The translations under genes were made by a program, and so were the position numbers. This document shows, one piece after another, positions 16,973-26,775 of a DNA stretch of 42,965 nucleotides. Source of the DNA: an uncultured Pelagibacteraceae bacterium (GTDB lineage Bacteria; Pseudomonadota; Alphaproteobacteria; Pelagibacterales; Pelagibacteraceae); NCBI GenBank assembly GCA_902590625.1, contig CACIXL010000007.1, positions 1-42,965 of the forward strand. Reading direction: 5' to 3'. Position 1 is the first letter of the stretch; each line of letters starts with the position of its first letter. The notes beneath the pieces are model-generated. The model had not been told where the DNA came from, searched no databases, and saw only the letters and a list, made by a program, of their open reading frames with translations.

Positions 16973-19088
16973 GTGTTTATTAATTTTAAAGTTTTTATTA
17001 ATTAATTTTTTAATATCTAATTATTCTTTTTCAGAAAATCTAATTATCCCAAATTCAATTCAATTCGAACTTTCAAATTCAGATTATAATACGTATTTAA
17101 GAAGGTCCATGAGAGCCTACACTGATGGAGAAATTTACGGAGAAAAAAATATTAAAAAAAAATATAAAAAATGGATAAAAGCAAAGATTGTTCTTAACAA
17201 AAAAAAAATTGACTCCGAAATAAGAATTCTTGGAGATTGGAAAGATCACTTAAGACCTCCTTTTACAAGTTTAAAAATAAAAATAAAAAATGATAGTTAT
17301 AATGGAATAACACGTTTTAATCTTTTTCTGCCTGAAACAAGAAAAGGAGAGAATGAAGTATTTTGGACTTTAATGTTAAAATACTTAGGTTTTCCATCTC
17401 TATATACAAGAATGATTGAAGTAAATTTAAATGGAAATATTTACAAAGCAATATTTCAAGAGGATGCCACAAAAGAATTTTTAGAAAGAAACAATCTAAC
17501 GGAGACAGTAATTTTGAAATCTAATGATTTTGATTTTTACCTTAACGAAAAAGAAAAAAAAATATATAAAAACCACTTTTCTTCATCTTTTGTAATTGAC
17601 AATAATAATTTTCTCAAAAACGAAATCTCAAATTTCATTGCATCAGAAGCTATAGCTTTAAGAGCAAATATTAATTTTAATAAAAAAGTTTTGAATGAGG
17701 ATTTGTTCACTTCAATTCATAAAAAATATGCCTATCACGGGTTAGCAACTATAAACCGAAAGTATATTTACATACCTTATAAAAAAATATTTATTCCTTT
17801 ATATTACGATGGAAATGTTCAATTTTTACCTGGCAAAACAAATTGTAAAGCTAAAATTGATAACAAAGTATTAAACAAATTTAGGAGAGATTTTAAATTA
17901 CTCTCAGGTAAAAAACTAAGTAAAATGCAAGAATGTGTATTGGCTGACATATTAAATTTAAGTCAAGGAAATATTAAAAAATTAAGTGAATTTTTTCCTA
18001 AACAAAAAATAGATAATCAGAAAGATTTAAAGTATCTTAGAATCAAAGATAAAATAATTAATTATTTTGATGAAGAAAAAATAAGCAAAAACAAATATTT
18101 AAAAAATATTTCTGAAAAAGTAATAATTTATTCATTTATTTTTAACGACAAATTCTACAGTTGTTACTTAAAGATAAAAGATGACAAAATTAAATTTTGT
18201 AATCAAATAGATAGCAAAACTTATAGCAAACTAATTTCCCAAAGTGGCAGATATAAACTTACTGATAATTTTAAGTCATTCCCAATTAATTTAGGTTCAT
18301 TTAATAAAGAAATGCCGATTATTTGGCTTGAGGGCAATTCCAATGAATTCATAATAAATGAAAAAGGAACATATTATTTTGTTGAAAAAAATATTAGCGA
18401 TGTAAACTTAAAGTTTATATTTAAAAACATTGAAGCAAAAGTTTTTATCCAAGGAAATTTTAATAATGTAAATTTTGAATTTACTCGAGATTTTGAAAAT
18501 CAGAGCAAGAGATTAGAAAACTCAAGATATGATAAGAATTTGTTAACTGGTTGTGTAAATTTTTTTGATTCTAGTTTTGATAAGGTTTCATTATCAAGCT
18601 CTAATATGATTTGTGAAGACTCAATTAATATTAAAAACTCTTCGGGCAATTTAAATGAAATTGATATAAATAATTCTTTTTTTGATGCTTTAGATTTAGA
18701 TTTTTCAAACATTTTTGTTAAGAATTTAAAAGTAAATAATGCAAAAAATGATTGCGCCGATTTTTCATTTGGTAAGTATAAGGTTGAACAAGCCATTTTA
18801 AAAAATTGTGGGGATAAAGGTTTTTCCGTCGGAGAAAGGTCTAAATTTAGTTTAGATTATGGAAATATTATTTTCACAAACGTTGGAATTGCTTCAAAAG
18901 ATGATGCAATAACAGATGTAAACAGAGTAAATATGGAAAGTATAAACGTATGTTTTGCAGCGTATAATAAAAAAAAAGAATTTAAAGGTTCAAAAATAAA
19001 TGTAAAAAATTTTGACTGCAAACAGTACGCAACACTCAAACAATTAGATAGTCTGTCAGAGATTAATATTCCAAGGAAAACTAAATAA
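16959..19088 (+). CDS. Secreted CotH-like kinase-family protein
   Basis: Signal peptide; IRILGDWKDHLRPPFTSLKIKIKND...GITRFNLFLPETR...; overlaps the DUF4956 gene; C-terminus resembles a beta-helix-like repeat. Confidence 0.65.
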   Translation: MKTIKCLLILKFLLINFLISNYSFSENLIIPNSIQFELSNSDYNTYLRRSMRAYTDGEIYGEKNIKKKYKKWIKAKIVLNKKKIDSEIRILGDWKDHLRPPFTSLKIKIKNDSYNGITRFNLFLPETRKGENEVFWTLMLKYLGFPSLYTRMIEVNLNGNIYKAIFQEDATKEFLERNNLTETVILKSNDFDFYLNEKEKKIYKNHFSSSFVIDNNNFLKNEISNFIASEAIALRANINFNKKVLNEDLFTSIHKKYAYHGLATINRKYIYIPYKKIFIPLYYDGNVQFLPGKTNCKAKIDNKVLNKFRRDFKLLSGKKLSKMQECVLADILNLSQGNIKKLSEFFPKQKIDNQKDLKYLRIKDKIINYFDEEKISKNKYLKNISEKVIIYSFIFNDKFYSCYLKIKDDKIKFCNQIDSKTYSKLISQSGRYKLTDNFKSFPINLGSFNKEMPIIWLEGNSNEFIINEKGTYYFVEKNISDVNLKFIFKNIEAKVFIQGNFNNVNFEFTRDFENQSKRLENSRYDKNLLTGCVNFFDSSFDKVSLSSSNMICEDSINIKNSSGNLNEIDINNSFFDALDLDFSNIFVKNLKVNNAKNDCADFSFGKYKVEQAILKNCGDKGFSVGERSKFSLDYGNIIFTNVGIASKDDAITDVNRVNMESINVCFAAYNKKKEFKGSKINVKNFDCKQYATLKQLDSLSEINIPRKTK

Positions 19089-19700
19089 ATGGATTTATTT
19101 AAAAACAATCAAAAAAGACATGAAATAAAATTTTTGATCAATCCAAAAGAAAAAAATATATTAATTGATAAAAATCAATTAAAAAAAATTTTTCCAGATA
19201 GAATAGTTGAAAGCGTCTATTTTGATACAAAAGATTTACAATTTTTTAATTTAAGTGAAGAAGGAATTACTCCAAGATTTAAGATAAGAATAAGAGGTTA
19301 TGATAATAAAAAACTAAACAATCTCGAAATAAAAACTACAAATAATTATCACCGGGAAAAGGTTATTATAAAAAATTTTATTTTTGATAATCATGAACTA
19401 CATAAGAATCTTAAAAAAATCGGAATAAAACAAACTGTTCAAAAAAAAATCAGAATAAAATACTTAAGAAGTTATTATGAATTAGAAAATGTAGGAAGAA
19501 TTACTTTAGACAGAAATATAGAGTTTTTATCTCCAGAAGAAAGCTTCCATAACTCTAAAAAGATTAAACAAAACATTTTAGAGGTCAAAGTTCAGAGAGA
19601 AAATATTGATAAAAACTTTATTGAAAAAATTATTAATTTAAAAGAAACAAGGTTTTCAAAATATTGTGTTGGAATAAATTGCATACGGGACACGAATTAA
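19089..19700 (+). CDS. VTC-domain (polyphosphate polymerase-like) protein
   Basis: RHEIKFLINPKE..., VESVYFDTKDLQFFNLSEEGITPRFKIRIRGY, LEIKTTNNYHREK, ILEVKV: VTC / triphosphate tunnel-like pattern. Confidence 0.75.
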   Translation: MDLFKNNQKRHEIKFLINPKEKNILIDKNQLKKIFPDRIVESVYFDTKDLQFFNLSEEGITPRFKIRIRGYDNKKLNNLEIKTTNNYHREKVIIKNFIFDNHELHKNLKKIGIKQTVQKKIRIKYLRSYYELENVGRITLDRNIEFLSPEESFHNSKKIKQNILEVKVQRENIDKNFIEKIINLKETRFSKYCVGINCIRDTN

Positions 19701-19735
19701 TTTGATTTGTAATTTTTTTTCATCTAAGTACAATT

Positions 19736-20125
19736 ATGGAAAATTTTAAAGACAAAAACTACGTCTGGGATAATAAAAAACCTACAGCGCAAATGCTTGG
19801 TCGTTGGCAACCTTGGCATGCCGGTCACCAAAAACTTTTTGAGGAAATTCTTAAAAAAACAGGGCAAGTAAATATTATGGTACGAGATGTTAAAGGTGTT
19901 GATGACAACCCCTTTGATTTTGAAACTGTTAAAAAAAATATTTTTGAAGCGCTAAAAGACTATAAGAATAGAATACAAGTGACTTTAGTCCCTAATATTA
20001 CTAATATTTGTTATGGGAGAGGTGTAGGTTATAAAATAGAGGAGATCGTTTTAGATGAAAAGACTCAACAGATTTCAGCAACAAAAATTAGAGAACAGAT
20101 GAGAAAAGAGGGTAAACTCAAATAA
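19736..20125 (+). CDS. Small HxGH nucleotidyltransferase-fold protein
   Basis: AQMLGRWQPWHAGHQKLFEEIL with HxGH motif; C-terminal QISATKIREQMRKEGKL like the ISxTxIR motif of NMNAT/CTP-transferase families. Confidence 0.75.
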   Translation: MENFKDKNYVWDNKKPTAQMLGRWQPWHAGHQKLFEEILKKTGQVNIMVRDVKGVDDNPFDFETVKKNIFEALKDYKNRIQVTLVPNITNICYGRGVGYKIEEIVLDEKTQQISATKIREQMRKEGKLK

Positions 20126-20142
20126 TTGATAAGTATTCTCAC

Positions 20143-20178
20143 TTGACCTCTAAAATACGCCTATATATAAAAGCCCAA
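20143..20178 (+). promoter_or_regulatory. Sigma70-type promoter upstream of aprM; TSS predicted at or next to the ATG
   Basis: TTGACC (20143-20148), 17-bp spacer, TATAAA (20166-20171); annotated ATG at 20178. Confidence 0.6.
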
Positions 20179-20972
20179 TGATAACTAACAATCCATTTTC
20201 AACTCTAGCAGAAATAGTTCCAACAATTGCAATGCAAGGATTCGTTATTGCTATGGCAGCTCTTACTTTAGTTGGTGTGTTAGTTGATATTATTCATAAG
20301 AAGAACGTAAAATATTTTTTTGAAAATGCAAAAAAAGCAAAAAAAAATGCTCAAGTTGAATTAACAACTGGAAAAAGAACTGCGGTTATTTTAAAAACCG
20401 TTGCCCATGATATTGCAACAACTTCTGAACTTGGATGGGGTAAAAGAAGGTTAGCACATGTTTTAGGCATGTACGGAACAATAATCTTTTGGATTTGTTC
20501 AGCTATTTTAATTTTTTCCTATTCATCTGTTGGTATTGAAACTCCATCAACTTTAACAGCTTTATGGCACATAGGTGCAATTTTGACTTGTCTAGGTGGA
20601 TATTGGTTTTGGTTTTTTTTAAGAGTGGATGTTTCAGCAGAGGCACATCCCTGGTATAGAATTATTAAAGCAGATTTATTTGTTTTAGCATTGTTAGCTT
20701 GCGCAACATTCGGTTTAGCTTGGTCATACACACAATATTCAGGTATGACTGGTCTTAGTTATTTATTTTTAATTTTATTTATTGTTTCAAATTTAGTTTT
20801 ATTCGGAGGAGTTTATTGGTCTAAATTTGCACACATGTTTTATAAACCTGGTGCAGCGATTCAAAAAAATTTAGCAGAAGCTGATGGCTCTAGAGACAAT
20901 TTGCCACCACCTGCCGATGCTCCAGAGCAATTTGGTCTGGGAATTAAAAGAGAACAACCAAAGCATTATTAG
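20178..20972 (+). CDS. aprM: Membrane anchor associated with APS reductase (AprM-like, QmoC/HdrE-type)
   Basis: Multi-TM, immediately upstream of aprB and aprA; conserved His-bearing helices. Confidence 0.75.
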   Translation: MITNNPFSTLAEIVPTIAMQGFVIAMAALTLVGVLVDIIHKKNVKYFFENAKKAKKNAQVELTTGKRTAVILKTVAHDIATTSELGWGKRRLAHVLGMYGTIIFWICSAILIFSYSSVGIETPSTLTALWHIGAILTCLGGYWFWFFLRVDVSAEAHPWYRIIKADLFVLALLACATFGLAWSYTQYSGMTGLSYLFLILFIVSNLVLFGGVYWSKFAHMFYKPGAAIQKNLAEADGSRDNLPPPADAPEQFGLGIKREQPKHY

Positions 20973-21012
20973 GAAATTTATGTTATTAAACTTTAAGGGA
21001 GAAAAATAATTT

Positions 21013-21483
21013 ATGTCAACTTTTGTATACATGACAAGATGCGATGGCTGTGGGCACTGCGTAGATATTTGTCCATCAGATATTATGCATATTGATGAAA
21101 CAATTAGACGAGCAAAAAACATTGAACCTAACTTTTGTTGGGAATGTTATTCATGTGTAAAAGCTTGTCCCAATCATGCAATTGATGTTCGAGGTTATGC
21201 TGATTTTGCACCAATGGGTCATAGTGTAAGAGTAAGAAGAGAAGAAGAAAAGGGAACGATTTCATGGAGAATAAAATTCAGAAACGGAACTGAAAAAAAC
21301 TTCGTCTCACCGATTACAACTAAACCTTGGGGTAAATTTATTCCTAAACTAGCTGAAGAAGATAAACCAAATCAAGGCGAAATAACTACACAAAGACTTT
21401 ACACAGAACCAAAAGGTTTAAATATTGACGGAGATCTTCCTACTGTAAGTAAAGATTCATTTAAAAAAGGTGTTTACTATTAA
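21013..21483 (+). CDS. aprB: Adenylylsulfate reductase beta subunit
   Basis: Two 4Fe-4S motifs: CDGCGHCVDICPSDIM and CWECYSCVKACPNHAI; followed by aprA. Confidence 0.95.
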   Translation: MSTFVYMTRCDGCGHCVDICPSDIMHIDETIRRAKNIEPNFCWECYSCVKACPNHAIDVRGYADFAPMGHSVRVRREEEKGTISWRIKFRNGTEKNFVSPITTKPWGKFIPKLAEEDKPNQGEITTQRLYTEPKGLNIDGDLPTVSKDSFKKGVYY

Positions 21484-23342
21484 TGGCTAATGTAAAAACA
21501 CATGTTGAAGAAAGTGATATCCTCATTATCGGTGGTGGTATGGCCGGTACAGGGGCTACATTTGAAGCTAGACACTGGGGAAGAGATTTAAAAATAGTTT
21601 GCGTTGAAAAAGCTAACATCGATAGAAGTGGTGCTGTAGCTCAAGGTCTTTATGCTATCAATTGTTACATGGGTATGCAGTGGGATGAAAACCAACCTGA
21701 GGACCATGTTAGATACGCTAGAAACGATTTAATGGGAATGGTTAGAGAAGATCTAGGTTATGATATGGCTCGTCACGTAGACTCCACAGTTCATATGTTT
21801 GATGAATGGGGTTTACCAATGATGAAAAATGAAAAAACTGGAAGATATTTAAGAGAAGGTAAATGGCAAATCATGATCCATGGTGAGAGCTATAAACCTA
21901 TTGTTGCAGAGGCCGCAAAAAAATCTGCCAACAAAATTTACAATAGAATTATGATCACTCATCTTTTAATGGATGATGAAAAAGAAAATAGGATAGGCGG
22001 AGCAGTTGGTTTTAATATGAGAACCGGAGATTACCATGTGTTTAAAGCTAAAGCTGTAATTGTTGCAGCAGGCGGAGCCTCACACATTTTTAAACCTAGA
22101 GCAGTTGGTGAAGGAATGGGAAGAACTTGGTATGCCCCTTGGAGTAACGGTTCCGCTTACGCACTACCAATAGCTGTTGGAGCAAAAATGACTCAAATGG
22201 AAAATAGAATTGTCTTATGTAGATTTAAAGACGGTTATGGTCCAGTCGGTGCTTATTTTTTACACTTAAAAACTTATACGCAAAATGCTAATGGCGAGAA
22301 TTACGAAAAAAAATGGTACGATCAAACTAAATCATTAGTTGGCGAATATATCGATCACCATCCGACACCTACATGTTTAAGAAATCACGCCTTCATTCAA
22401 GAGGTACAAGCTGGTGGCGGACCAATACACATGGTGACTAAAGAAGCGTTTCAGGATCCTCACTTAGAAACTGTGGGTTGGGAAAACTTTTTAGGTATGA
22501 CAGTTGGTCAAGCTGTTGTATGGGCTTCACAAAACATTGATCCAAAATACACAAATCCAGAACTTACAACTTCTGAACCTTATGTAATGGGCTCGCATGC
22601 GACATGTTCAGGAGCTTGGGTAAGTGGACCTGAAGATTTATCACCTCCAGAATATTTCTGGGGTTACAACAGAATGTTAACTGTTGATGGATTATTTGGT
22701 GCAGGCGATACCGTAGGAGGAAGCGCACATAAATTTTCATCTGGATCTTTCACAGAAGGAAGATTAGCTGCAAAAGCTGCTGTGAAATATATCGAAGATA
22801 AAAAAGCAGATGGAATTAAAGTAAGTGACAAACAATTTAAAGATTTAAAAGAAGTTATCTATAAACCTCTTGAAAATTACACAGTAGGCAGAAATGAAAT
22901 AACAGGTGGAACTGTCTCACCAAGTTATATTTCTCCTATTCAAGGGCTACAAAGACTGCAAAGAATTATGGATGAGTATGTTGGAGGAATAGCTACAAAT
23001 TATATGACTAATGAGAACATGCTTAATAGAGGTTTAGAATTATTAAAATGGTTAGAAGAAGATTTAGAAAATGTTGGTGCTGAAGATTACCACCAACTTA
23101 TGAGAGCATGGGAATTAAAACACAGAACTATTACATCACAATGTGTAACTGAGCATACTAAATTTAGAGAGGAAACTAGATGGCCGGGTTATTATTACAG
23201 AGGCGATCATTTAAAACTCGATGATGATAACTGGCATTGTTTAACTGTTTCTAGAAGAGATCCTAAAACTAAAAAGTTCACAATGGAAAAAGTTCCTGTT
23301 TATCACATTGTAGACGAAAAGAAGGAAAAGAAAGCTTCATAA
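21483..23342 (+). CDS. aprA: Adenylylsulfate reductase alpha subunit
   Basis: FAD-binding DILIIGGGMAGTGATFEARHWG; VEKANIDRSGAVAQGLYAINCYMG typical of AprA. Confidence 0.96.
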   Translation: MANVKTHVEESDILIIGGGMAGTGATFEARHWGRDLKIVCVEKANIDRSGAVAQGLYAINCYMGMQWDENQPEDHVRYARNDLMGMVREDLGYDMARHVDSTVHMFDEWGLPMMKNEKTGRYLREGKWQIMIHGESYKPIVAEAAKKSANKIYNRIMITHLLMDDEKENRIGGAVGFNMRTGDYHVFKAKAVIVAAGGASHIFKPRAVGEGMGRTWYAPWSNGSAYALPIAVGAKMTQMENRIVLCRFKDGYGPVGAYFLHLKTYTQNANGENYEKKWYDQTKSLVGEYIDHHPTPTCLRNHAFIQEVQAGGGPIHMVTKEAFQDPHLETVGWENFLGMTVGQAVVWASQNIDPKYTNPELTTSEPYVMGSHATCSGAWVSGPEDLSPPEYFWGYNRMLTVDGLFGAGDTVGGSAHKFSSGSFTEGRLAAKAAVKYIEDKKADGIKVSDKQFKDLKEVIYKPLENYTVGRNEITGGTVSPSYISPIQGLQRLQRIMDEYVGGIATNYMTNENMLNRGLELLKWLEEDLENVGAEDYHQLMRAWELKHRTITSQCVTEHTKFREETRWPGYYYRGDHLKLDDDNWHCLTVSRRDPKTKKFTMEKVPVYHIVDEKKEKKAS

Positions 23343-23348
23343 AGTTTA

Positions 23349-23699
23349 ATGGAGTTATTAGAAAAATCCGACAAAGAGATAAAAGACATTGCTCAGCCGA
23401 TCTGGGATAATTTAGTTAAATCATCAAATATCAAAGATTACGGCGGCTTCACTAAAGACTTTTCATCGCAAATGCTATACGGAGCAAATGAAGTTGAGTT
23501 AGGAAAACAGTGGGCTAACAATAAACTTCTTACAAGCCTCTCAGAGAAGCAGGAGTATTTAGGTACAATTAGAAGAAATCAATTTATTACTGTTCTTTAT
23601 AAACAAACAAGCCAAACAATGCCTGGAGAATTTCTAGGTAGGCTAGTTTTAGGTGAAGAAGATGGTCTGGTAAAAGTTTTTGGAGCTACAATTTATTAA
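23349..23699 (+). CDS. Conserved hypothetical protein in the apr operon
   Basis: 116-aa ORF 6 nt after aprA, no cysteines. Confidence 0.75.
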   Translation: MELLEKSDKEIKDIAQPIWDNLVKSSNIKDYGGFTKDFSSQMLYGANEVELGKQWANNKLLTSLSEKQEYLGTIRRNQFITVLYKQTSQTMPGEFLGRLVLGEEDGLVKVFGATIY

Positions 23700-23738
23700 G
23701 ATTGACAACTTAATATTTCAGGCATACTCCTTACATTA

Positions 23739-24842
23739 ATGCTCGAAATTTATCTTCCTATTGCCCAAGTAAACATAGATATTTTTCTTTTATTATTTTT
23801 AAGTTTGGCTGTTGGAGTTTTATCAGGACTTTTTGGTGTTGGAGGAGGATTCTTGATGACACCATTTTTAATTTTTATGGGCATACCTCCAGTATATGCA
23901 GTTCCAAATGAAGTAAATAACATTCTTGCTACTTCAGTATCAGGCTCTCTTACTCACTGGTATAAAAAAACTTTAGATTACAAGATGGGTTTAATGATTG
24001 TTTCAGGTGGTGTAGCTGGAACTATCATAGGAATAATGACATTTACTTTCTTTTCAGAAATAGGAAAAATAAGTTTAATAATTTCTTTATTGTATATGTA
24101 TCTTTTAGCAATAGTTGGTACATTAATGTTAATTGAAGTTTTAAGAGAAAGAAATCGTTTAAAATCTAAAGTAAATATTAAAAAAAAATTACACGATCAT
24201 AATTGGTTACAAGGTCTTCCTTTAAGAATGAGGTTTAATAAATCTCGACTATATGAAAGTGCGTTCACTCCTATTTTATTAGGATTTGTTGTTGGATTTG
24301 TTGCATCAATGATGGGAATAGGAGGCGCGTTCTTAATGGTGCCTGCAATGATTTATATTATCGGAATGCCTGTAAAATTAATTCCTGGGACCTCTTTGTT
24401 TGTTACTGTATTCATTAGTGCTGTAGTAACAATTTTACATTCTTTCAATTACGGAACTATTGACTTATTTCTAGTAGTTCCCTTGATATTAGGTTCAATT
24501 GTTGGAGTTCAAGTAGGTCAAAAGATTGGTCAATTTTTAGATAGCAACGAACTCAAGTCTTTATTTGCAATGCTTTTAATAACTGTAGCTATAGCAATCG
24601 CCTACGACTCTTTCTTTAGAAAAAAAACAGAATTTAATGCAAGTAAAGTTGCAACACCAGAATTAAATAGTTTAGCAGAATTTATTGTAAAAATGTCCAA
24701 CGATGTACCGTTCTTATATGGAGCCTTTGCAATAATTCTTGCGGTTGCACTTGGGGCATTAATGGCATGGATCAGAAAAATTGTTCATGATTTAAGACAT
24801 AAGAAACCAAAACAAGAAGAAGTTAAATTTCCAGTTAAATAA
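23739..24842 (+). CDS. TauE/SafE-family sulfite/anion exporter
   Basis: Repeated glycine-rich motifs GVLSGLFGVGGGFLMTPFLIF and GFVASMMGIGGAFLMVPAMIY. Confidence 0.9.
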   Translation: MLEIYLPIAQVNIDIFLLLFLSLAVGVLSGLFGVGGGFLMTPFLIFMGIPPVYAVPNEVNNILATSVSGSLTHWYKKTLDYKMGLMIVSGGVAGTIIGIMTFTFFSEIGKISLIISLLYMYLLAIVGTLMLIEVLRERNRLKSKVNIKKKLHDHNWLQGLPLRMRFNKSRLYESAFTPILLGFVVGFVASMMGIGGAFLMVPAMIYIIGMPVKLIPGTSLFVTVFISAVVTILHSFNYGTIDLFLVVPLILGSIVGVQVGQKIGQFLDSNELKSLFAMLLITVAIAIAYDSFFRKKTEFNASKVATPELNSLAEFIVKMSNDVPFLYGAFAIILAVALGALMAWIRKIVHDLRHKKPKQEEVKFPVK

Positions 24843-25241
24843 TTATTTTCTTTTATATTTTTGTTTTTCAGGTATTACACCTCTTACACCACCCCTAGGA
24901 TCCTCGACATCTCCTTTTCTTCTTGGAATTAAATGAATATGACAATGCATTATTGATTGACCAGCATCTTTACCTATATTAACGCCAACATTAAAAGCGC
25001 TTATTTCCTTATCTAAATTTTTTAATTCTTTTTTTTGTTTTTTTAAAACTTCATTTAAATCAGTCATTTCATCTTTAGACAAATCAAAAAAATCATCCAA
25101 ATGCCTATTGGTAATAATCAGAGTATGATGTTTTGTGACAGGGTAAGCTGTATCTCGTATTATAAAAAAATGTTTAGTTGATGAGATAACTTTACAATTG
25201 GTTTTACTGCAAAAAATACAGTCTTCAATATGCGAAGACAT
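24843..25241 (-). CDS. HIT-family protein
   Basis: N-terminal CIFC and C-terminal SIMHCHIHLIPRR; start overlaps suyB stop. Confidence 0.9.
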   Translation of the reverse strand: MSSHIEDCIFCSKTNCKVISSTKHFFIIRDTAYPVTKHHTLIITNRHLDDFFDLSKDEMTDLNEVLKKQKKELKNLDKEISAFNVGVNIGKDAGQSIMHCHIHLIPRRKGDVEDPRGGVRGVIPEKQKYKRK

Positions 25242-26407
25242 TATGCACTTCGATAAAGCTTAGTCATAACGAATTCTCTATGACCCAAAGCTTCAGCACA
25301 TGTTAATCTACCATTTGCAACTTTTAGAGTTGTTTCAATAAGTTTGTTACCTGCTTGATCAAGGTTCATTTCTCTTGATAAAATCTTTGAAACATCACAA
25401 TCTACATGCTCACTCATTAATTTAGCTGTTAAAGGATTGGCAGTAAGTTTTACAACAGGTTCTATAGGGTTACCTATAATATTCCCTTGTCCAGTTGGAA
25501 AAAGATGAATATTAAATCCTCCAGCCGCTTGTAAAGTTACACACTCAGCTGCTGCAGAAGAAGTATCCATAAAATATAAGCCTTTACCTTTTTTTGGTTC
25601 TTCGGCAGGCTCTAAAACGTCAATAAACTTTCTAGAACCTATCTTTTGAAAATTACCAAAAGCTTTTTCCTCAATTGTAGTTAGTCCTCCTGCAATATTA
25701 CCCGCTGTAGGTTGACTCTCAGATAAATCATCAGTTGCTTCTTTTAAAATAAAATCATTGTAATCACTCCAAGTCTTCATAAATTTTTTCTGAGCCTCTG
25801 GAGTCGCACCTCTTTTAGCACAAACTTGTTCCGCACCAGTTAGTTCAGAAGTTTCCCCGAAACATAAATGAACACCCAGTGGCTCTAATTTATCCATTAA
25901 ATTTCCAACTGTCGGATTAGATGCAAGACCTGAAGTTGTATCTGACTCACCACATTTAACTGATATCCATAAGTCGCTCATTGGACATTCTTCTCTTTGC
26001 TTTTCAGAAGCCCACATAGAAAATTCTTGTGCTTTTTTAGATGCTTTCATTATTGTTTGTATGTCTCCACTTCTTTCAATATGAAATCCTTCAACTGGTT
26101 TTCCAGTTTCTGCAATTCCATCAACAATTTTTTTTGTCCATTTTGGCTCAATTCCAATAACAATAACAGCAGCAACGTTTGGATTTCTACCCGTGCCAAT
26201 CATAGTTCTAAAATGTAATTCTAGATCTGCACCAAATTGCAATCTCCCATAAGAATGAGGTAGTGCAATTGTTCCTTTAATATTATTTGCTACAGCTTCA
26301 GCACAAGCATTTGAAATATCATCAACTGGAAGAATAATTACATGATTTCTTGTTCCAGCTCTTCCATTTTCCCTTTTATAACCTAAAAAACTTTTTGGAA
26401 TTTCCAT
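25241..26407 (-). CDS. suyB: UxaA-family hydro-lyase large subunit, probable sulfolactate sulfo-lyase beta
   Basis: [51 protein letters not shown]; paired with SAF-domain small subunit and next to xsc. Confidence 0.8.
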   Translation of the reverse strand: MEIPKSFLGYKRENGRAGTRNHVIILPVDDISNACAEAVANNIKGTIALPHSYGRLQFGADLELHFRTMIGTGRNPNVAAVIVIGIEPKWTKKIVDGIAETGKPVEGFHIERSGDIQTIMKASKKAQEFSMWASEKQREECPMSDLWISVKCGESDTTSGLASNPTVGNLMDKLEPLGVHLCFGETSELTGAEQVCAKRGATPEAQKKFMKTWSDYNDFILKEATDDLSESQPTAGNIAGGLTTIEEKAFGNFQKIGSRKFIDVLEPAEEPKKGKGLYFMDTSSAAAECVTLQAAGGFNIHLFPTGQGNIIGNPIEPVVKLTANPLTAKLMSEHVDCDVSKILSREMNLDQAGNKLIETTLKVANGRLTCAEALGHREFVMTKLYRSA

Positions 26408-26413
26408 TCTAGT

Positions 26414-26701
26414 TTACCACTTTTTTGTTTTTACATTGTGAACATGAACGTGTTCACCTTTTTTGATTTCTTTAACTACTTTTCCAATATCGTGCCCATA
26501 CTTAAAAATTGTATCTCCAACCTTAAGGTCTTTTAGTGCAATTTTGTGTCCTAAAGGAACATCATTTGTTGATGGAACCTTAACGGTTTTGTCGTTTTCC
26601 ATTATCCATGCGCTACAATCTTGACCTTTTTTTGTGGTTTCTATTACAACAACTCCTACGTTATCTTTTTCGTCGTGTATGATGAGATCGGGCTGTGACA
26701 T
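26414..26701 (-). CDS. suyA: SAF-domain small subunit, probable sulfolactate sulfo-lyase alpha
   Basis: VPLGHKIALKDLKVGDTIFKYGHDIGKVVKEIKKGEHVHVHNVKT. Confidence 0.82.
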   Translation of the reverse strand: MSQPDLIIHDEKDNVGVVVIETTKKGQDCSAWIMENDKTVKVPSTNDVPLGHKIALKDLKVGDTIFKYGHDIGKVVKEIKKGEHVHVHNVKTKKW

Positions 26702-26775
26702 AAAAATATCTAATGGATATAGACTAAAATTTAGTATAAAGAAAGCTAGATTTTCAAAATACTCAAAGGAGATTT

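Noticed and set aside
18500-19108. Minus-strand ORFs 18500-18796 and 18857-19108
   Set aside because: Antisense to the CotH-like gene with no recognisable domain.
20519-21122. Minus-strand ORFs 20519-20731 and 20871-21122
   Set aside because: Antisense to aprM/aprB; coding strand is unambiguous.
25997-26218. Plus-strand ORF of 73 aa inside suyB
   Set aside because: Antisense frame within a well-supported CDS.
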